Positions 52,489 to 61,889 of a stretch of 64,000 nucleotides of DNA are shown here, in pieces. The notes under the pieces were generated by a model that was given only the letters and a program-made list of their open reading frames with translations, ran no database searches and had not been told where the DNA came from. Numbering within the stretch: the stretch's first letter is position 1; every line of letters begins with the position of its first letter. The DNA lies in contig NZ_KB913032.1 in the NCBI RefSeq assembly GCF_000384215.1, positions 4,295,665 through 4,359,664 of the forward strand, in the 5' to 3' direction. Both the position numbers and the translations under genes were made by a program. This DNA is from Amycolatopsis alba DSM 44262 (GTDB taxonomy: Bacteria; Actinomycetota; Actinomycetes; Mycobacteriales; Pseudonocardiaceae).

Positions 52489-52523
52489 AACGGCCCCGGA
52501 GCGGAATCCGCTCCGGGGCCGTT
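52489..52523. terminator. Bidirectional terminator between chitosanase and SdrD-like genes
   Basis: Left arm 52489-52505 and right arm 52507-52523 are exact reverse complements (17 bp, AACGGCCCCGGAGCGGA on the left) with one central base. It lies 18 nt after the chitosanase stop and 14 nt after the stop of the convergent gene, so it can end both transcripts. Confidence 0.85.
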
Positions 52524-52537
52524 CGTCGTTCAGCACA

Positions 52538-53953
52538 TCAGCCGGAGATCACCTTGATCTTCCACTCGGCGTTGTGGGGCGCCGCGTAGTGGTGGACGGC
52601 GGGGTCGCCGGCCGCCCGCCACGGAGCGGCGGGGCGGAGCGTGTACTCGCCGACAGCGACGTCGACGAAGGTGGCGAAACCGTTGGCGTCCGTCTGTGCG
52701 AGGGAAACCAGCTGCTCGTCGGCCGAGTACGTGTACAGGGAGACGGCCGTGCCTGCCAGCCCTTCGCCGGGGTCAAGGGTCCCGTTCTCGTTCCGGTCCA
52801 CCCATACCTGGCCACGGACGTCGCCGCGCTTTCCCGGCACCTTGCCTTCGGCTGACGGACGCGGACCGGCGAGTTCGGTCGTGCCGCTGAACTCGCACTC
52901 GAGGAAGGTCCTGCCGAAGTCGATCGCGTTGTCCGGAACCTTGCTGGAGAAGGTGAAGACCTTGCTTTCACCCACGGCCAGCGCCCCGGTCCGCGAAGAG
53001 CCGAACGCGCCCCACTGTTCCTGCGGGATCTTGAGGTTCGTGCCGAAACCGAGAGGATCGTCGCAGGTCGCGTAAAGGCCGGACAGCGGACGGGTGCCCT
53101 TGTTCGTCAGCGTGACGGTGGCCGTGGCCGTCTCGCCGATCGTGTAAGTCGTCTTGTCGAGTGCGATGCTCGCCTGAAGTGACTCGGTGAGCGGACGGAC
53201 GCCGCGAATGTTCACGGCCAGGTTCCCGTCGCCTCCGTCCAGGCGCAGCACCTGGTACGTCGGTAAGTACCAGCCGTCGGGGCCGTGCTGGATGCGCAAC
53301 CCTCGCTGGGGGCCGACCGGAACCGCGTCGAAGGAGAAGCGCCCGTCCGGACCGGTGACCGTGACCAGCTCGTTCGGCAGGTCGAACGACTCCACTCGCA
53401 CCGTGAGCCCGGCGAATCCTTCGCCGGGACCGGCCACGCCGTCGCCGTTCGCGTCACCGTAGACCTGACCCGCGACCCGCTCGGTGGTGTCCAGCGGGAC
53501 CAGTGCCACCAGAACGTCGACGGTGTTGTCCGAGAGGTCGGTGTCGGCCGCGGCCTGCACGCTGATCCGCACCAGCGGATTGCCCGCCTCAGTGGTCCAG
53601 ACCTTGCCGGTCAGGCGGTAAGTGCGGCTTTCGCCCGGCTGGAAGGACGCTCCTGGGCCGTCGAAGCGCAGATCGCCCAACGAGTTCGAGTCGTATGCGT
53701 AATACGGGCCGCTCTGGGTGCTTCCCTGCGCCCGAACGCCGGTCGCCGGGGCATCGCCGGTATTGGTGACCTGGAGGTCGATCGGGATCGTGTCACCGCG
53801 CAGCCACCGGCCCTCGGCGGCCACCGCGGTGATCTTGAGGTTCGGGCCGGGCGCGGCGGACGCGGGCGCGGCGGCCACCGTCCCGGCGAGCGTGAAGGCC
53901 ACTGTCAGCGCTCCGAGACCACGGATCGCTCTGCCGGACAAGGTTCTTCGCAT
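52538..53953 (-). CDS. Secreted SdrD B-like/CARDB-like repeat protein
   Basis: A 471-residue exported protein starting at the ATG at 53953 (MRRTLSGRAIRGLGALTVAF) behind GGGGGAA. Signal peptide ends near residue 35 (PASAAPGPN). Beta-sandwich modules alternate: a CARDB-like segment near residues 40-140 (DLQVTNTGDAPATGV), an SdrD-like one near 150-215 (VAGQVYGDANGDGVAGPGEGFAGLTVRV), a second CARDB-like one near 265-370 (ATVTLTNKGTRPLSGL), and a second SdrD-like one near 385-450 (VRGQVWVDRNENGTLDPGEGLAGTAV). The D-x-N-x-D loops may bind calcium. No LPXTG or membrane anchor is seen, so it is probably free or loosely bound. Possible cell-surface or matrix role; function unknown. Confidence 0.8.
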   Translation of the reverse strand: MRRTLSGRAIRGLGALTVAFTLAGTVAAAPASAAPGPNLKITAVAAEGRWLRGDTIPIDLQVTNTGDAPATGVRAQGSTQSGPYYAYDSNSLGDLRFDGPGASFQPGESRTYRLTGKVWTTEAGNPLVRISVQAAADTDLSDNTVDVLVALVPLDTTERVAGQVYGDANGDGVAGPGEGFAGLTVRVESFDLPNELVTVTGPDGRFSFDAVPVGPQRGLRIQHGPDGWYLPTYQVLRLDGGDGNLAVNIRGVRPLTESLQASIALDKTTYTIGETATATVTLTNKGTRPLSGLYATCDDPLGFGTNLKIPQEQWGAFGSSRTGALAVGESKVFTFSSKVPDNAIDFGRTFLECEFSGTTELAGPRPSAEGKVPGKRGDVRGQVWVDRNENGTLDPGEGLAGTAVSLYTYSADEQLVSLAQTDANGFATFVDVAVGEYTLRPAAPWRAAGDPAVHHYAAPHNAEWKIKVISG

Positions 53954-54267
53954 CGATTTCCCCCTGGAGAACAGGTGGGACGCGTGGTCCGCCCTCGTGA
54001 CGGCCACCCCCACGGCGTTCATCGTTGACTAGATCGAACTTAGAGGGCGAAGTGTCCGATTGGCCAGTGGATGACCAACTGCTCTCCCCGTCCTAATCGA
54101 GACGAAACCCTTACGCTCACCCTGTAGCGTTTCGCGCCCTCCGAGCGATGGGTAATTCCCTTGCCGCACAGGCATTCCGCCAAAAGTAGGCGACTTGCGG
54201 ACGCCGGTAACGAACCCGGTCCGTCCGCCGACCAACGGGCAGCGGAATGCGGCTGGAGGAATTCGTC
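53954..54267. other. Divergent intergenic region before the exopolysaccharide cluster
   Basis: 314 nt between the SdrD-like gene and the AlgD-like gene, transcribed apart. TACGCT (about 54116) and TAGCGT (about 54126) hexamers separated by 8 nt form a small inverted repeat ACGCT/AGCGT and may be -10 elements for the two directions. The 54196-54250 segment is GC-rich with no recognised structure. No gene seen. Confidence 0.4.
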
Positions 54268-55584
54268 ATGAAGATCAGTGTCTTCGGGCTCGGTTACGTC
54301 GGTTGTGTGTCGGCGGCGTGCCTTGCCGGGCGCGGGCACGAGGTCGTCGGGGTGGACGTGAACCCGGTGAAGATCGACCTCATTTCCGGGGGCAAGGCGC
54401 CGGTGGTCGAAGAACGCATCGGGGAACTGACCGCCGAAGTGGTCGCCCAAGGCAAGCTGAGAGCGACCACCGACGTCAGACAGGCGATCGCGGACAGCGA
54501 AGTCTCCCTGATCTGCGTCGGTACCCCGTCGGCGCCGAACGGCAGCCTGTCGACGGCGTACCTGGAGCGCGTCGCCGAGGAGATCGGGGAGGCGCTCAGG
54601 GACAAGGCCGAGCGGCACACCGTCGTCTTCCGCAGCACGATGCTCCCCGGCACCTGCCTGGACCTGCTCGTACCCATCCTCGAGAAGTCGTCCGGTCTCA
54701 CCGCCGGCGTCGACTTCGGGGTCGCGGTGAACCCCGAGTTCCTGCGCGAGGGGAGCAGCGTCAAGGACTTCTTCGACCCGCCCAAGACCGTCATCGGCGA
54801 GCTCGACCCGGCCAGCGGTGACGTCGTCGCGGCGCTTTACGAAGGGCTTCCCGGCGAGGTCTTCCGTGTCGCGATCCCGGTCGCCGAGATGACGAAGTAC
54901 GCCGACAACTCCTTCCACGGCCTCAAGATCGGCTTCGCGAACGAGCTCGGCGCCATCTGCCGCGCACTGGGGCTCGACTCGCACCAGGTGATCGACGTCT
55001 TCCTCTCCGACCGCAAGCTCAACATCAGCCCCGCCTACCTCCGCCCTGGGTTCGCTTTCGGCGGCTCGTGCCTCCCCAAGGATCTGCGCGGCCTGGTCTA
55101 CGCGGCGCACCGCGCGGACGTCGCCGTCCCGATCCTTTCGCATGTGCTGCCCTCCAACGACGAACACCTCCAGCGTGCCTTCGATCTGGTCGCGCACACC
55201 GGGAAACGCAAGATCGGGCTGTTCGGCCTGTCCTTCAAACCGGGCACCGACGACCTCCGCGAGAGCCCGCTCGTCGAGCTCGCCGAACGGCTGCTCGGCA
55301 AGGGTTACGACCTCCGCATCTACGACGCCAACGTCAGCCTTTCCCGGCTGATGGGCGCGAACCGCGAGTACATCGAGGGCAGGCTGCCGCATCTCGGCCA
55401 GCTGCTGGCCGGTTCCATCGACGAGGTCCTCGACCACGCCGAGGTCTCCCTCATCGGCTGCAACGACCCGGACGTCCTCGCGGCGCATCCGGTGGGCGGC
55501 GGCCGCACCATCATCGATCTCGTCCGCGTACCCGACGCCGACCGGCGCCGGGCTGAAGAGGGATATGTCGGCCTTGCCTGGTAA
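54268..55584 (+). CDS. Nucleotide-sugar 6-dehydrogenase, AlgD-like
   Basis: NAD-dependent four-electron oxidation of a nucleotide sugar to its uronic acid, probably GDP-mannose to GDP-mannuronate. The 438-residue protein starts at the ATG at 54268, 7 nt after GGAGGA. Rossmann motif FGLGYVGCVSAACLAGRGHEVVGVDVN at residues 5-31, VGTPSAPNGSL near 91, NPEFLREGSSVKDFFDPPKTVIGE near 155, and the active-site Cys in FAFGGSCLPKDLRGL near residue 268. Many segments (FKPGTDDLRESPLVELAERLLGKGYDLRIYD) follow AlgD more closely than UDP-glucose dehydrogenases; donor specificity is still inferred. First gene of the exopolysaccharide cluster; overlaps the GT4 gene by 20 nt. Confidence 0.87.
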   Translation: MKISVFGLGYVGCVSAACLAGRGHEVVGVDVNPVKIDLISGGKAPVVEERIGELTAEVVAQGKLRATTDVRQAIADSEVSLICVGTPSAPNGSLSTAYLERVAEEIGEALRDKAERHTVVFRSTMLPGTCLDLLVPILEKSSGLTAGVDFGVAVNPEFLREGSSVKDFFDPPKTVIGELDPASGDVVAALYEGLPGEVFRVAIPVAEMTKYADNSFHGLKIGFANELGAICRALGLDSHQVIDVFLSDRKLNISPAYLRPGFAFGGSCLPKDLRGLVYAAHRADVAVPILSHVLPSNDEHLQRAFDLVAHTGKRKIGLFGLSFKPGTDDLRESPLVELAERLLGKGYDLRIYDANVSLSRLMGANREYIEGRLPHLGQLLAGSIDEVLDHAEVSLIGCNDPDVLAAHPVGGGRTIIDLVRVPDADRRRAEEGYVGLAW

Positions 55585-56752
55585 AGCTCTCATTCTCGTC
55601 GAGAACCTTTCCGTCCCCTTCGATCGCCGCGTCTGGCAGGAATGCCAGACACTCCGCGACGCCGGCTGGGAAGTCCACGTCATCTGTCCACAAGGGACGA
55701 AACGGGACACCGAAGCCGAAGTCACCATCGACGGCGTCCACATCCTGCGGTACCCGCTGAAGGCCGCCACCGGCGGTCCGGCGGGGTACGTCCAGGAGTA
55801 CGGCTCCGCGCTGTGGCACACGCTCCGGCTCGCCCGCAAGGTCGGCCGCGTGGACGTGGTGCACGCCTGCAACCCGCCGGACATGCTGTTCCTCGTCGCG
55901 CTGTACCTCAAGCGCCAGGGCGCGAAGTTCATCTTCGACCAGCACGACCTCTGCCCCGAGCTGTACCTTTCACGTTTCGACCGCGGCGAGGACCTCCTCT
56001 ACCGCGCGGTCTGCGCGCTGGAGCGCCGCACCTACAAGACGGCCGACGTCGTCATCGCGACCAACGAGAGTTACAAGGACGTCGCCGTGAAGCGCGGCGG
56101 CAAGTCGCCGGACGACGTCTTCGTCGTGCGCAGCGCGCCCGTGGTCGAGCGGTTCCACATGGTCCCCGCCGAGCCCGAGCTGAAGAGGGGCAAGCCGCAT
56201 CTGCTGGCATACCTCGGCGTGATGGGCCCGCAGGACGGCGTCGACTACGCCCTGCGCGCGCTCGCTTCGCTGCGTGACGCCCTCGGCCGCACGGACTGGC
56301 ACGCCGTGTTCATCGGCTCCGGCGACGCTTTCGACGCCATGGTGGCGTTGTCCAAGGAACTGAAGCTCGACGACCAGGTCGAGTTCACCGGCCGCATCTC
56401 CGACGAGGATCTGCTGCGCTACCTGTCCTCGGCCGACGTGTGCCTGTCACCGGATCCCCTGAACCCGCTCAACGACGTGTCGACCATGAACAAGATCATG
56501 GAGTACATGGCGATGAGCCGTCCGATCGTCTCCTTCGAACTGCGGGAGGCCAGGGTCTCGGCCGGGGAGGCCGCGCTGTACGCGCCGGCGAACGACGAGC
56601 CGGAGTTCGCGAAGCTGATCGCGCATCTGCTCGACTCGCCGGAGGAGCGCGCGAAGATGGGCGAGCTGGGCAGGGCGCGCGTCGCCGGTCCGCTCTCCTG
56701 GGAGAACTCCCAGAAAGCCCTGCTCGCGGCCTATGCGGCCGCCGTCCGTTGA
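55565..56752 (+). CDS. GT4-family glycosyltransferase, exopolysaccharide cluster
   Basis: A 395-residue GT-B enzyme. It starts MSALPGKALILVENLSVPFDRRVWQECQTLRDAGWEVHVICP, typical of WbuB/WcaL-type glycosyltransferases that act on lipid-linked sugars, and has HACNPPDMLFLVALYLK near residue 97, FIFDQHDLCPELYLSRF near residue 120 and the C-terminal region DPLNPLNDVSTMNKIMEYMAMSRPIVSFELREARVSAGEAALY near residues 298-340, where Asn-Lys-Met-Glu replaces the EX7E motif as in this subgroup. The gene overlaps the preceding dehydrogenase by 20 nt. Donor unknown. Confidence 0.87.
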   Translation: MSALPGKALILVENLSVPFDRRVWQECQTLRDAGWEVHVICPQGTKRDTEAEVTIDGVHILRYPLKAATGGPAGYVQEYGSALWHTLRLARKVGRVDVVHACNPPDMLFLVALYLKRQGAKFIFDQHDLCPELYLSRFDRGEDLLYRAVCALERRTYKTADVVIATNESYKDVAVKRGGKSPDDVFVVRSAPVVERFHMVPAEPELKRGKPHLLAYLGVMGPQDGVDYALRALASLRDALGRTDWHAVFIGSGDAFDAMVALSKELKLDDQVEFTGRISDEDLLRYLSSADVCLSPDPLNPLNDVSTMNKIMEYMAMSRPIVSFELREARVSAGEAALYAPANDEPEFAKLIAHLLDSPEERAKMGELGRARVAGPLSWENSQKALLAAYAAAVR

Positions 56753-56864
56753 TCGACTTCCCGATCGCGTTTTGAACAAGACTCGCGCAAACCTGTAACC
56801 AACATCGCGGTCGCTCCGACGGGATTGATGCTGCACCCGCACGCACCGATGGGAGATCCCGGCT

Positions 56865-58172
56865 TTGACTGACGACACGGTGCGCCTGTCGATGATCGGA
56901 CAGGTTCTGCGCGGGCGATGGCGGACCCTGGTGGTCCTCGCCTTGCTCGGCGCCTTGCTCGGCGCGGGATCGTCGGTGATCCTTTCCCCCGGCTACCGGA
57001 CCTCGTCCAGCGTGCTGCTGCAGGGCCCGCGCCAGGCGGACGAACTGCTCACCCAGGCCGAGGTGGCGACCAGTTCGGTCGTGCTCGACCGGGCCGCCGC
57101 CGCTCTCGGGGACGGTGAGACCGGCGCCGACCTGCGGGACAAGGTGGCCACGTCGGTCGCACAAGGCAATGTCATCACCATCGGGGTCACCGGTGACACC
57201 GCCGAACAGACGCAGCGGACGGCCGACCAGATCGCGAACGAGTTCGTGAAGTACTCGACGCAGATCATCGCCGGTTCCGGTGACGCCGCGGTCCAGCTGG
57301 CGCAGGAACGCCGCGAGACACTGCGGCAGCAGGTCGCGCAGACGAACCAGCGGATCAGTGAACTCTCCACGAAGGTCAACGAAGGCAAGACGACCGTCGA
57401 GAGTGTCCAGCTCCGCACCGAACTGCAGGGCCTGCGCACGTCGATCGAGTCGGCCATGTCCAGCCTCAACGCGGCCGACACCGCCAGCGGGCTCGGCAAC
57501 ATGGTCGTGATGGGTTCGGCCGAGCTGCCGTCCGCGGGCGCGGCGCCCACGCTGCCGCAGCTCGCCCTCGGCGGCGCGGCGCTGTTCTTCATCATCGGCC
57601 TGTTCGGGCATCTCTTCACCGCCCGCACCGACCGGCGGCTGAAGGACGAGGAAGAGATCGCCGCGGCGATCGGCGCCCCGGTGCTGGCCACCTTCGACGC
57701 CGTCGAGGCACGGCCCGCCGCGAAGACCCTGCGCGCCAAGCTCCTCCGTGACGACAGACCGTGGAACATCCCGCGGGTCGACGTCTACGCCGACGAGATC
57801 GACGTCGACGTCCACTACGAGCGGCTGGCTTCCCGGCTCCCGGACCGGCGGCTGCTCATCGTGGCCGCCGATGACGATCACGCCGGGCAGGCGGCCGCCG
57901 AACGGCTCGCCGCCCTCACCGGCCGGTGGTGCACCGTGGTGACGGTTTCCCCGGTGCGGCCCGTCATCGAAGACACCGACGCCGAGGGGATCGTCGTCGT
58001 GGCAGGCCTCGGTTCCCGGTCCGCCTGGGAGCTGGTCGGGATGGCCGAAGCCGTCGCCGACGCCGGTCTCGCCGTGGCGGGCGCCGTGCTGATCCGTCCG
58101 GTCCGGCCGACGCGCACCCGGTCCGGCACCGCCACCCCTTCCGACCACGAAGCTCTGGCAGGTACCGCGTGA
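56865..58172 (+). CDS. Wzz-like chain-length protein with decayed P-loop domain (copy 1)
   Basis: A 435-residue polysaccharide co-polymerase-like protein starting at the TTG at 56865, with GGGAG upstream. Two transmembrane helices (about residues 20-40 and 225-247) bracket an extracytoplasmic region with a coiled-coil-like part (QERRETLRQQVAQTNQRISELSTKVNEG). The cytosolic C-terminal domain resembles a BY-kinase fold, but the Walker A position reads LLIVAADDDHAGQAAAERLA at residues 330-349, without the GxxxxGK[ST] loop, so ATP-dependent kinase activity is unlikely. Its stop overlaps the GTG of the second Wzz-like gene by 4 nt. It probably controls polymer length or export in the membrane. Confidence 0.8.
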   Translation: MTDDTVRLSMIGQVLRGRWRTLVVLALLGALLGAGSSVILSPGYRTSSSVLLQGPRQADELLTQAEVATSSVVLDRAAAALGDGETGADLRDKVATSVAQGNVITIGVTGDTAEQTQRTADQIANEFVKYSTQIIAGSGDAAVQLAQERRETLRQQVAQTNQRISELSTKVNEGKTTVESVQLRTELQGLRTSIESAMSSLNAADTASGLGNMVVMGSAELPSAGAAPTLPQLALGGAALFFIIGLFGHLFTARTDRRLKDEEEIAAAIGAPVLATFDAVEARPAAKTLRAKLLRDDRPWNIPRVDVYADEIDVDVHYERLASRLPDRRLLIVAADDDHAGQAAAERLAALTGRWCTVVTVSPVRPVIEDTDAEGIVVVAGLGSRSAWELVGMAEAVADAGLAVAGAVLIRPVRPTRTRSGTATPSDHEALAGTA

Positions 58173-59953
58173 CCAGCGCCGAAAAGACCAAATCCGAACC
58201 GCTCATCGACCTGCAGCGGCTGGTCGTCTCGATCAGGAGACGGCGTCGCCTCTGGGCGGCGACCGCCCTGCTGGGGCTGATCGCCGGCGGCCTGGTGGCG
58301 ATGCTCCTGCCGTCGCCGCCCACCGCGGTGGCGCAGATCCTCGTCATCCACCCCGACGACTCGCCGACCGACAGCGGAACGCTGATGCGGACCGACGTCG
58401 CCGTCCTCAAGACCACGAAGACCGCCGGTGAGGCGCTCAAGAAGCTGAACAGCACGCAAGCTCCGGAGGAGTTCCTCAAGGACTACGACGGGCTCGGGCT
58501 GACGAACAACGTCCTCCAGCTGACGGTCAAGGGCAAGACCAGGGACGAGGCGCTGGCCCGCGCGCAGGCGATTTCCGACGCGTTCATCACCGAGTACGTC
58601 GGCCGCAACCAGGCAGCCGCGGCGGCGCAGCAGAAGGCTTTGCTCGATCAGCGGAACCAGGCGCAGAACGAGCTCACGCCGATCGAAGCGTCGATCGTCA
58701 CCGAAGAGGCCAAGGGCCGCAACGCCAACCCCGCGCAGCTGGAACGGCTGTACTCGCGCCGGGCACAGCTGACCTCCAAGATCTCCGACTACGACGGCCG
58801 CGCGCAGGAAGCGGGCATCGGCACGCCGAAGGTCGCCGCCGGGACGCAGATCGTGGACGCGCCGCGGATCCTGCCGAAGTCGTTGCTCAAGACCCTCGGC
58901 ACCGACATGGGGGTCGGTCTCGCGCTCGGGCTGCTCACCGGGCTGGGGCTCGCGGCCATCCTGAGCGTGATCAAGGACCGGCCGGTGCTGCGCCGGGAGA
59001 TTTCGCGGCACCTCGGCGCCTCCGTCATCGCGCAGCTGCCCAAACCGCCGCGGTTCCTGCGGCGTTCGCGGGCGGTCACCCGGCGGCAGCGGGTCGCGGC
59101 GACCCTGGTCCGCGCCGTCCGGCAAGAGGGCGGTTCGGTGTCGCTGCTCGACCTCGGCGCCCGCAAGGTCACCGCCGAGCTCGCCGTCGACATGGCGCGC
59201 GAACTGGCCGGGAAGGGGCCGGTTTCGCTCGTCGACGACCTGCCGAAGGCGAACCTCCGCGAGCTGGCGGGTGACGGCCCGATCCAGGTGCTGGACCGCG
59301 CCGACGCGCCGGTGGCAGGCAAGGAACGCCGCATCGGCGTCGGCTCGATCGAGCCGGGCACGGCGTGGACCGACATCGAATTCCTCGGTGAGGAGACGAT
59401 CCTCGTCGTCCGCACCGCGCACGCGAACACCGAATGGCTGCACACCGTCGCCCGTCAGCTGGCGGACCGGCGCATCCCGGTCATCGGGGTGGTCGTGGTG
59501 GATCCGGATCCGCGTGACCACACCGACGGGACGTTGTGGGACGGCCTGCACACCGCGTTGCGCGGACGGGCAGGCGCCGTGCCGGAACCGGTGCCCGTGC
59601 CCGCGCGGCCGGTGATGACCGCGCGTCCGGTGGCGCCCGCCCGCCCGGTGGCGCCGGAGCGCAAGGTCCTGCCCGAGCGGAAGGCCGCGCCGGAACGACG
59701 GGTGCCGCGTCCCGCGCCGAAGCCGGTCGAGATGTTCCCCGAGGACACTCCGGTGCGGCGGCTCTCCACGGTGGCGCCGGTCGAGACGGACGCCGAGCGC
59801 ACCGTCGAGCGGGTGCTGGAGCCGCCTCGAGAGAAGAAGACCGCGCGACGTCGTCCACCGACGCCGTACAAGCGGCCCGAGGACCACGACAACGCCGATC
59901 AGCCGACCAAACGATTCTCACCTGTGTCACCGGATAACGCCGAAGCGCTTTAA
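58169..59953 (+). CDS. Wzz-like chain-length protein with decayed P-loop domain (copy 2)
   Basis: A 594-residue protein starting at the GTG at 58169, coupled to copy 1. Wzz layout: helix 1 about residues 29-50, a periplasm-side region with ILVIHPDDSPTDSGTL and a coiled coil (QQKALLDQRNQAQNELTPIEASIVTEEAKG), helix 2 near residues 245-270. The cytosolic domain (about 310-475) keeps the BY-kinase-like ending IPVIGVVVVDPDPRDHTDGTLWDGL but has VSLLDLGARKVTAELAVDMA at the Walker A position, so no nucleotide-binding loop. The last 120 residues are Pro/Arg-rich and disordered. No separate kinase gene is in the window. Role in polymer length or export is inferred. Confidence 0.8.
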   Translation: MTSAEKTKSEPLIDLQRLVVSIRRRRRLWAATALLGLIAGGLVAMLLPSPPTAVAQILVIHPDDSPTDSGTLMRTDVAVLKTTKTAGEALKKLNSTQAPEEFLKDYDGLGLTNNVLQLTVKGKTRDEALARAQAISDAFITEYVGRNQAAAAAQQKALLDQRNQAQNELTPIEASIVTEEAKGRNANPAQLERLYSRRAQLTSKISDYDGRAQEAGIGTPKVAAGTQIVDAPRILPKSLLKTLGTDMGVGLALGLLTGLGLAAILSVIKDRPVLRREISRHLGASVIAQLPKPPRFLRRSRAVTRRQRVAATLVRAVRQEGGSVSLLDLGARKVTAELAVDMARELAGKGPVSLVDDLPKANLRELAGDGPIQVLDRADAPVAGKERRIGVGSIEPGTAWTDIEFLGEETILVVRTAHANTEWLHTVARQLADRRIPVIGVVVVDPDPRDHTDGTLWDGLHTALRGRAGAVPEPVPVPARPVMTARPVAPARPVAPERKVLPERKAAPERRVPRPAPKPVEMFPEDTPVRRLSTVAPVETDAERTVERVLEPPREKKTARRRPPTPYKRPEDHDNADQPTKRFSPVSPDNAEAL

Positions 59954-59966
59954 GGAGCGAAAACAG

Positions 59967-61874
59967 ATGTGCGGCATCGCAGGGGCCTACTTCTGGCCGG
60001 ACGGAGGACCGCTCACCGATCGGCTCACGAAGATCCTCGCCCATCGCGGACCCGACGGTTCGGGCCGGTACGACCACCGGGCAGGCGAGGGTGAAGTCCA
60101 CTTGGGACACCGTCGGCTGTCGATCGTCGACCTGACCGAGACCGGCGCGCAGCCGATGGTCAAGGACGGGCTCGCGCTGACCTACAACGGCGAGCTGTAC
60201 AACTCGCCGGAACTGCGCAAGGAACTCGAAGCCGCCGGTGTGCGCTTCCGGGGGACCTCCGACACCGAGGTCGTACTGGAGGCCTGGCGCAAATGGGGCA
60301 CCGAGGGCCTGCACCGGCTGCGCGGCATGTTCGCGTTCGGCGTCTTCGACGAGCGCACCGGCGCCCTGACCCTGGTGCGGGACCAGCTGGGCATCAAACC
60401 GCTCTTCCTGGTGCGCCGCGGCAAGGGCGTCGCGTTCGCGTCCGAGCTGAAGGCGCTCGCCGCCGAACTGGGCGGCTCGCTGACCGTCGACGACACCGCG
60501 CTCGTCGCGTCCCTGCTCTACTACTGGGTCCCGGACGGCCGCTGCGCGTTCAGCGAGGCCGAGAAGCTGCCGCCGGGCAGCTGGGCGCGGTTCCGGCCGA
60601 ACGGCGACGTCGAACGCGGCACCTTCTGGTCGCTGCGCCAGGTGGCCGAAGACGGCGCCGCGTACGAGGGCGAGTTCGACCTCAACGCCGTCATCGAGGA
60701 CTCCACGCGCAAGCACCTGATGGCCGACGTCCCGGTCGCGACGTTCCTCTCCGGCGGCCTCGACTCCAGCTACCTGACCGCGCTCGCCGCGCGCGAGCAG
60801 CCGGGGATCTCCGCGTACACCATCGGTTTCCGGGCCGAGGACGCGAAGTTCGAGGCGATGCCGGACGACCTGATGTACGCGAAGAAGGTCGCCGCGAAGT
60901 TCGGTGTCGACCTGCACGAGATCGAGATCGCGCCGCAGGTGCTGGACCTGCTGCCGCGGATGACGTATCACCTCGACGAGCCGATCGGCGACCCGGCGGC
61001 GATCAACAGCTACCTGATCTGCACCGCCGCCCGCGAGGCGGGCGTCAAGGTGATGCTCTCGGGCATGGGCGCGGACGAGCTGTTCGCCGGGTACCGCAAG
61101 CACCTCGCGAACAAGATCGCCGTGCAGTACCAGCGGGTTCCCGGTCTCGTCCGCCGTCCGGTCGAGTCCCTTGTGGACAGACTGCCGGTGGCGACGTCGA
61201 AGCGTGGGTTCCGCTCGGTCCGGTTCGCCAAGCGGTTCCTCTCGTTCGCGGAACTGCCGGAGGAGACCGCGTTCCGGCGCAGCTACACGATGTACGATCA
61301 GGCCGAACTCGCCGGGCTGCTGAACCCGGACCTCGCCGGCGCCGTCGACGACGTGATCACCGAGCACGCGGACACCTACCACGACAACACGCTGTCGGAC
61401 TTCGTGAACCGCATGTGCCTCGCCGATTCCCGGCTCTTCCTGCCGGGGCTCAACCTCACCTACACCGACCGGTCCAGCATGGCGGCCTCCACCGAGGTGC
61501 GCACGCCGTTCGTCGACATCGAGGTCGTGAAGGCCGCGTTCCGGATCCCCGGTGACAAGAAGATCGTGAAGCGCCAAGGGAAGATGGCGCTGAAGGAAGC
61601 GGCGCTGTCGATCCTCCCCGCCGAGATCGTGCACCGGCCGAAGGGCCTGTTCAGCGCGCCGCTGCGGGCCTGGATGAGCCGCGACCTCGCGCCACTGGTG
61701 CGCGAGGTGACGAACGAAGGTGAATTGGTGAAGGCCGGGTTCCTCCGCCGTGAGGCCCTGCAGAAGCTCGTGGACGAAGACGCGTCCGGGCAGCAGGACC
61801 GGTCCAAGCACCTCTGGCACATCTTGACCCTCGAGTACTGGTACCGCGGCGCCGTCGCGGCCCGGACCACCTGA
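59967..61874 (+). CDS. asnB: Glutamine-hydrolysing amidotransferase, AsnB family
   Basis: A 635-residue AsnB-type enzyme. The N-terminal glutaminase domain starts MCGIAGAYFWPDGGPL (Cys2 nucleophile) and contains LAHRGPDGSG, HRRLSIVDLTETGAQPM and LTYNGELYN. The synthetase domain has the ATP PP-loop FLSGGLDSS near residue 263, ADELFAGYRKH near residue 373 and GLFSAPLRAWMSRD at about 568. Such enzymes in polysaccharide clusters amidate sugar carboxyl groups rather than aspartate; with the AlgD-like dehydrogenase in the same operon, uronamide formation is plausible but not shown. A GGAGCG ribosome site precedes the ATG. It lies 13 nt after the Wzz-like gene. Confidence 0.87.
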   Translation: MCGIAGAYFWPDGGPLTDRLTKILAHRGPDGSGRYDHRAGEGEVHLGHRRLSIVDLTETGAQPMVKDGLALTYNGELYNSPELRKELEAAGVRFRGTSDTEVVLEAWRKWGTEGLHRLRGMFAFGVFDERTGALTLVRDQLGIKPLFLVRRGKGVAFASELKALAAELGGSLTVDDTALVASLLYYWVPDGRCAFSEAEKLPPGSWARFRPNGDVERGTFWSLRQVAEDGAAYEGEFDLNAVIEDSTRKHLMADVPVATFLSGGLDSSYLTALAAREQPGISAYTIGFRAEDAKFEAMPDDLMYAKKVAAKFGVDLHEIEIAPQVLDLLPRMTYHLDEPIGDPAAINSYLICTAAREAGVKVMLSGMGADELFAGYRKHLANKIAVQYQRVPGLVRRPVESLVDRLPVATSKRGFRSVRFAKRFLSFAELPEETAFRRSYTMYDQAELAGLLNPDLAGAVDDVITEHADTYHDNTLSDFVNRMCLADSRLFLPGLNLTYTDRSSMAASTEVRTPFVDIEVVKAAFRIPGDKKIVKRQGKMALKEAALSILPAEIVHRPKGLFSAPLRAWMSRDLAPLVREVTNEGELVKAGFLRREALQKLVDEDASGQQDRSKHLWHILTLEYWYRGAVAARTT

Positions 61875-61889
61875 TCGCTGAGGAGCGAC

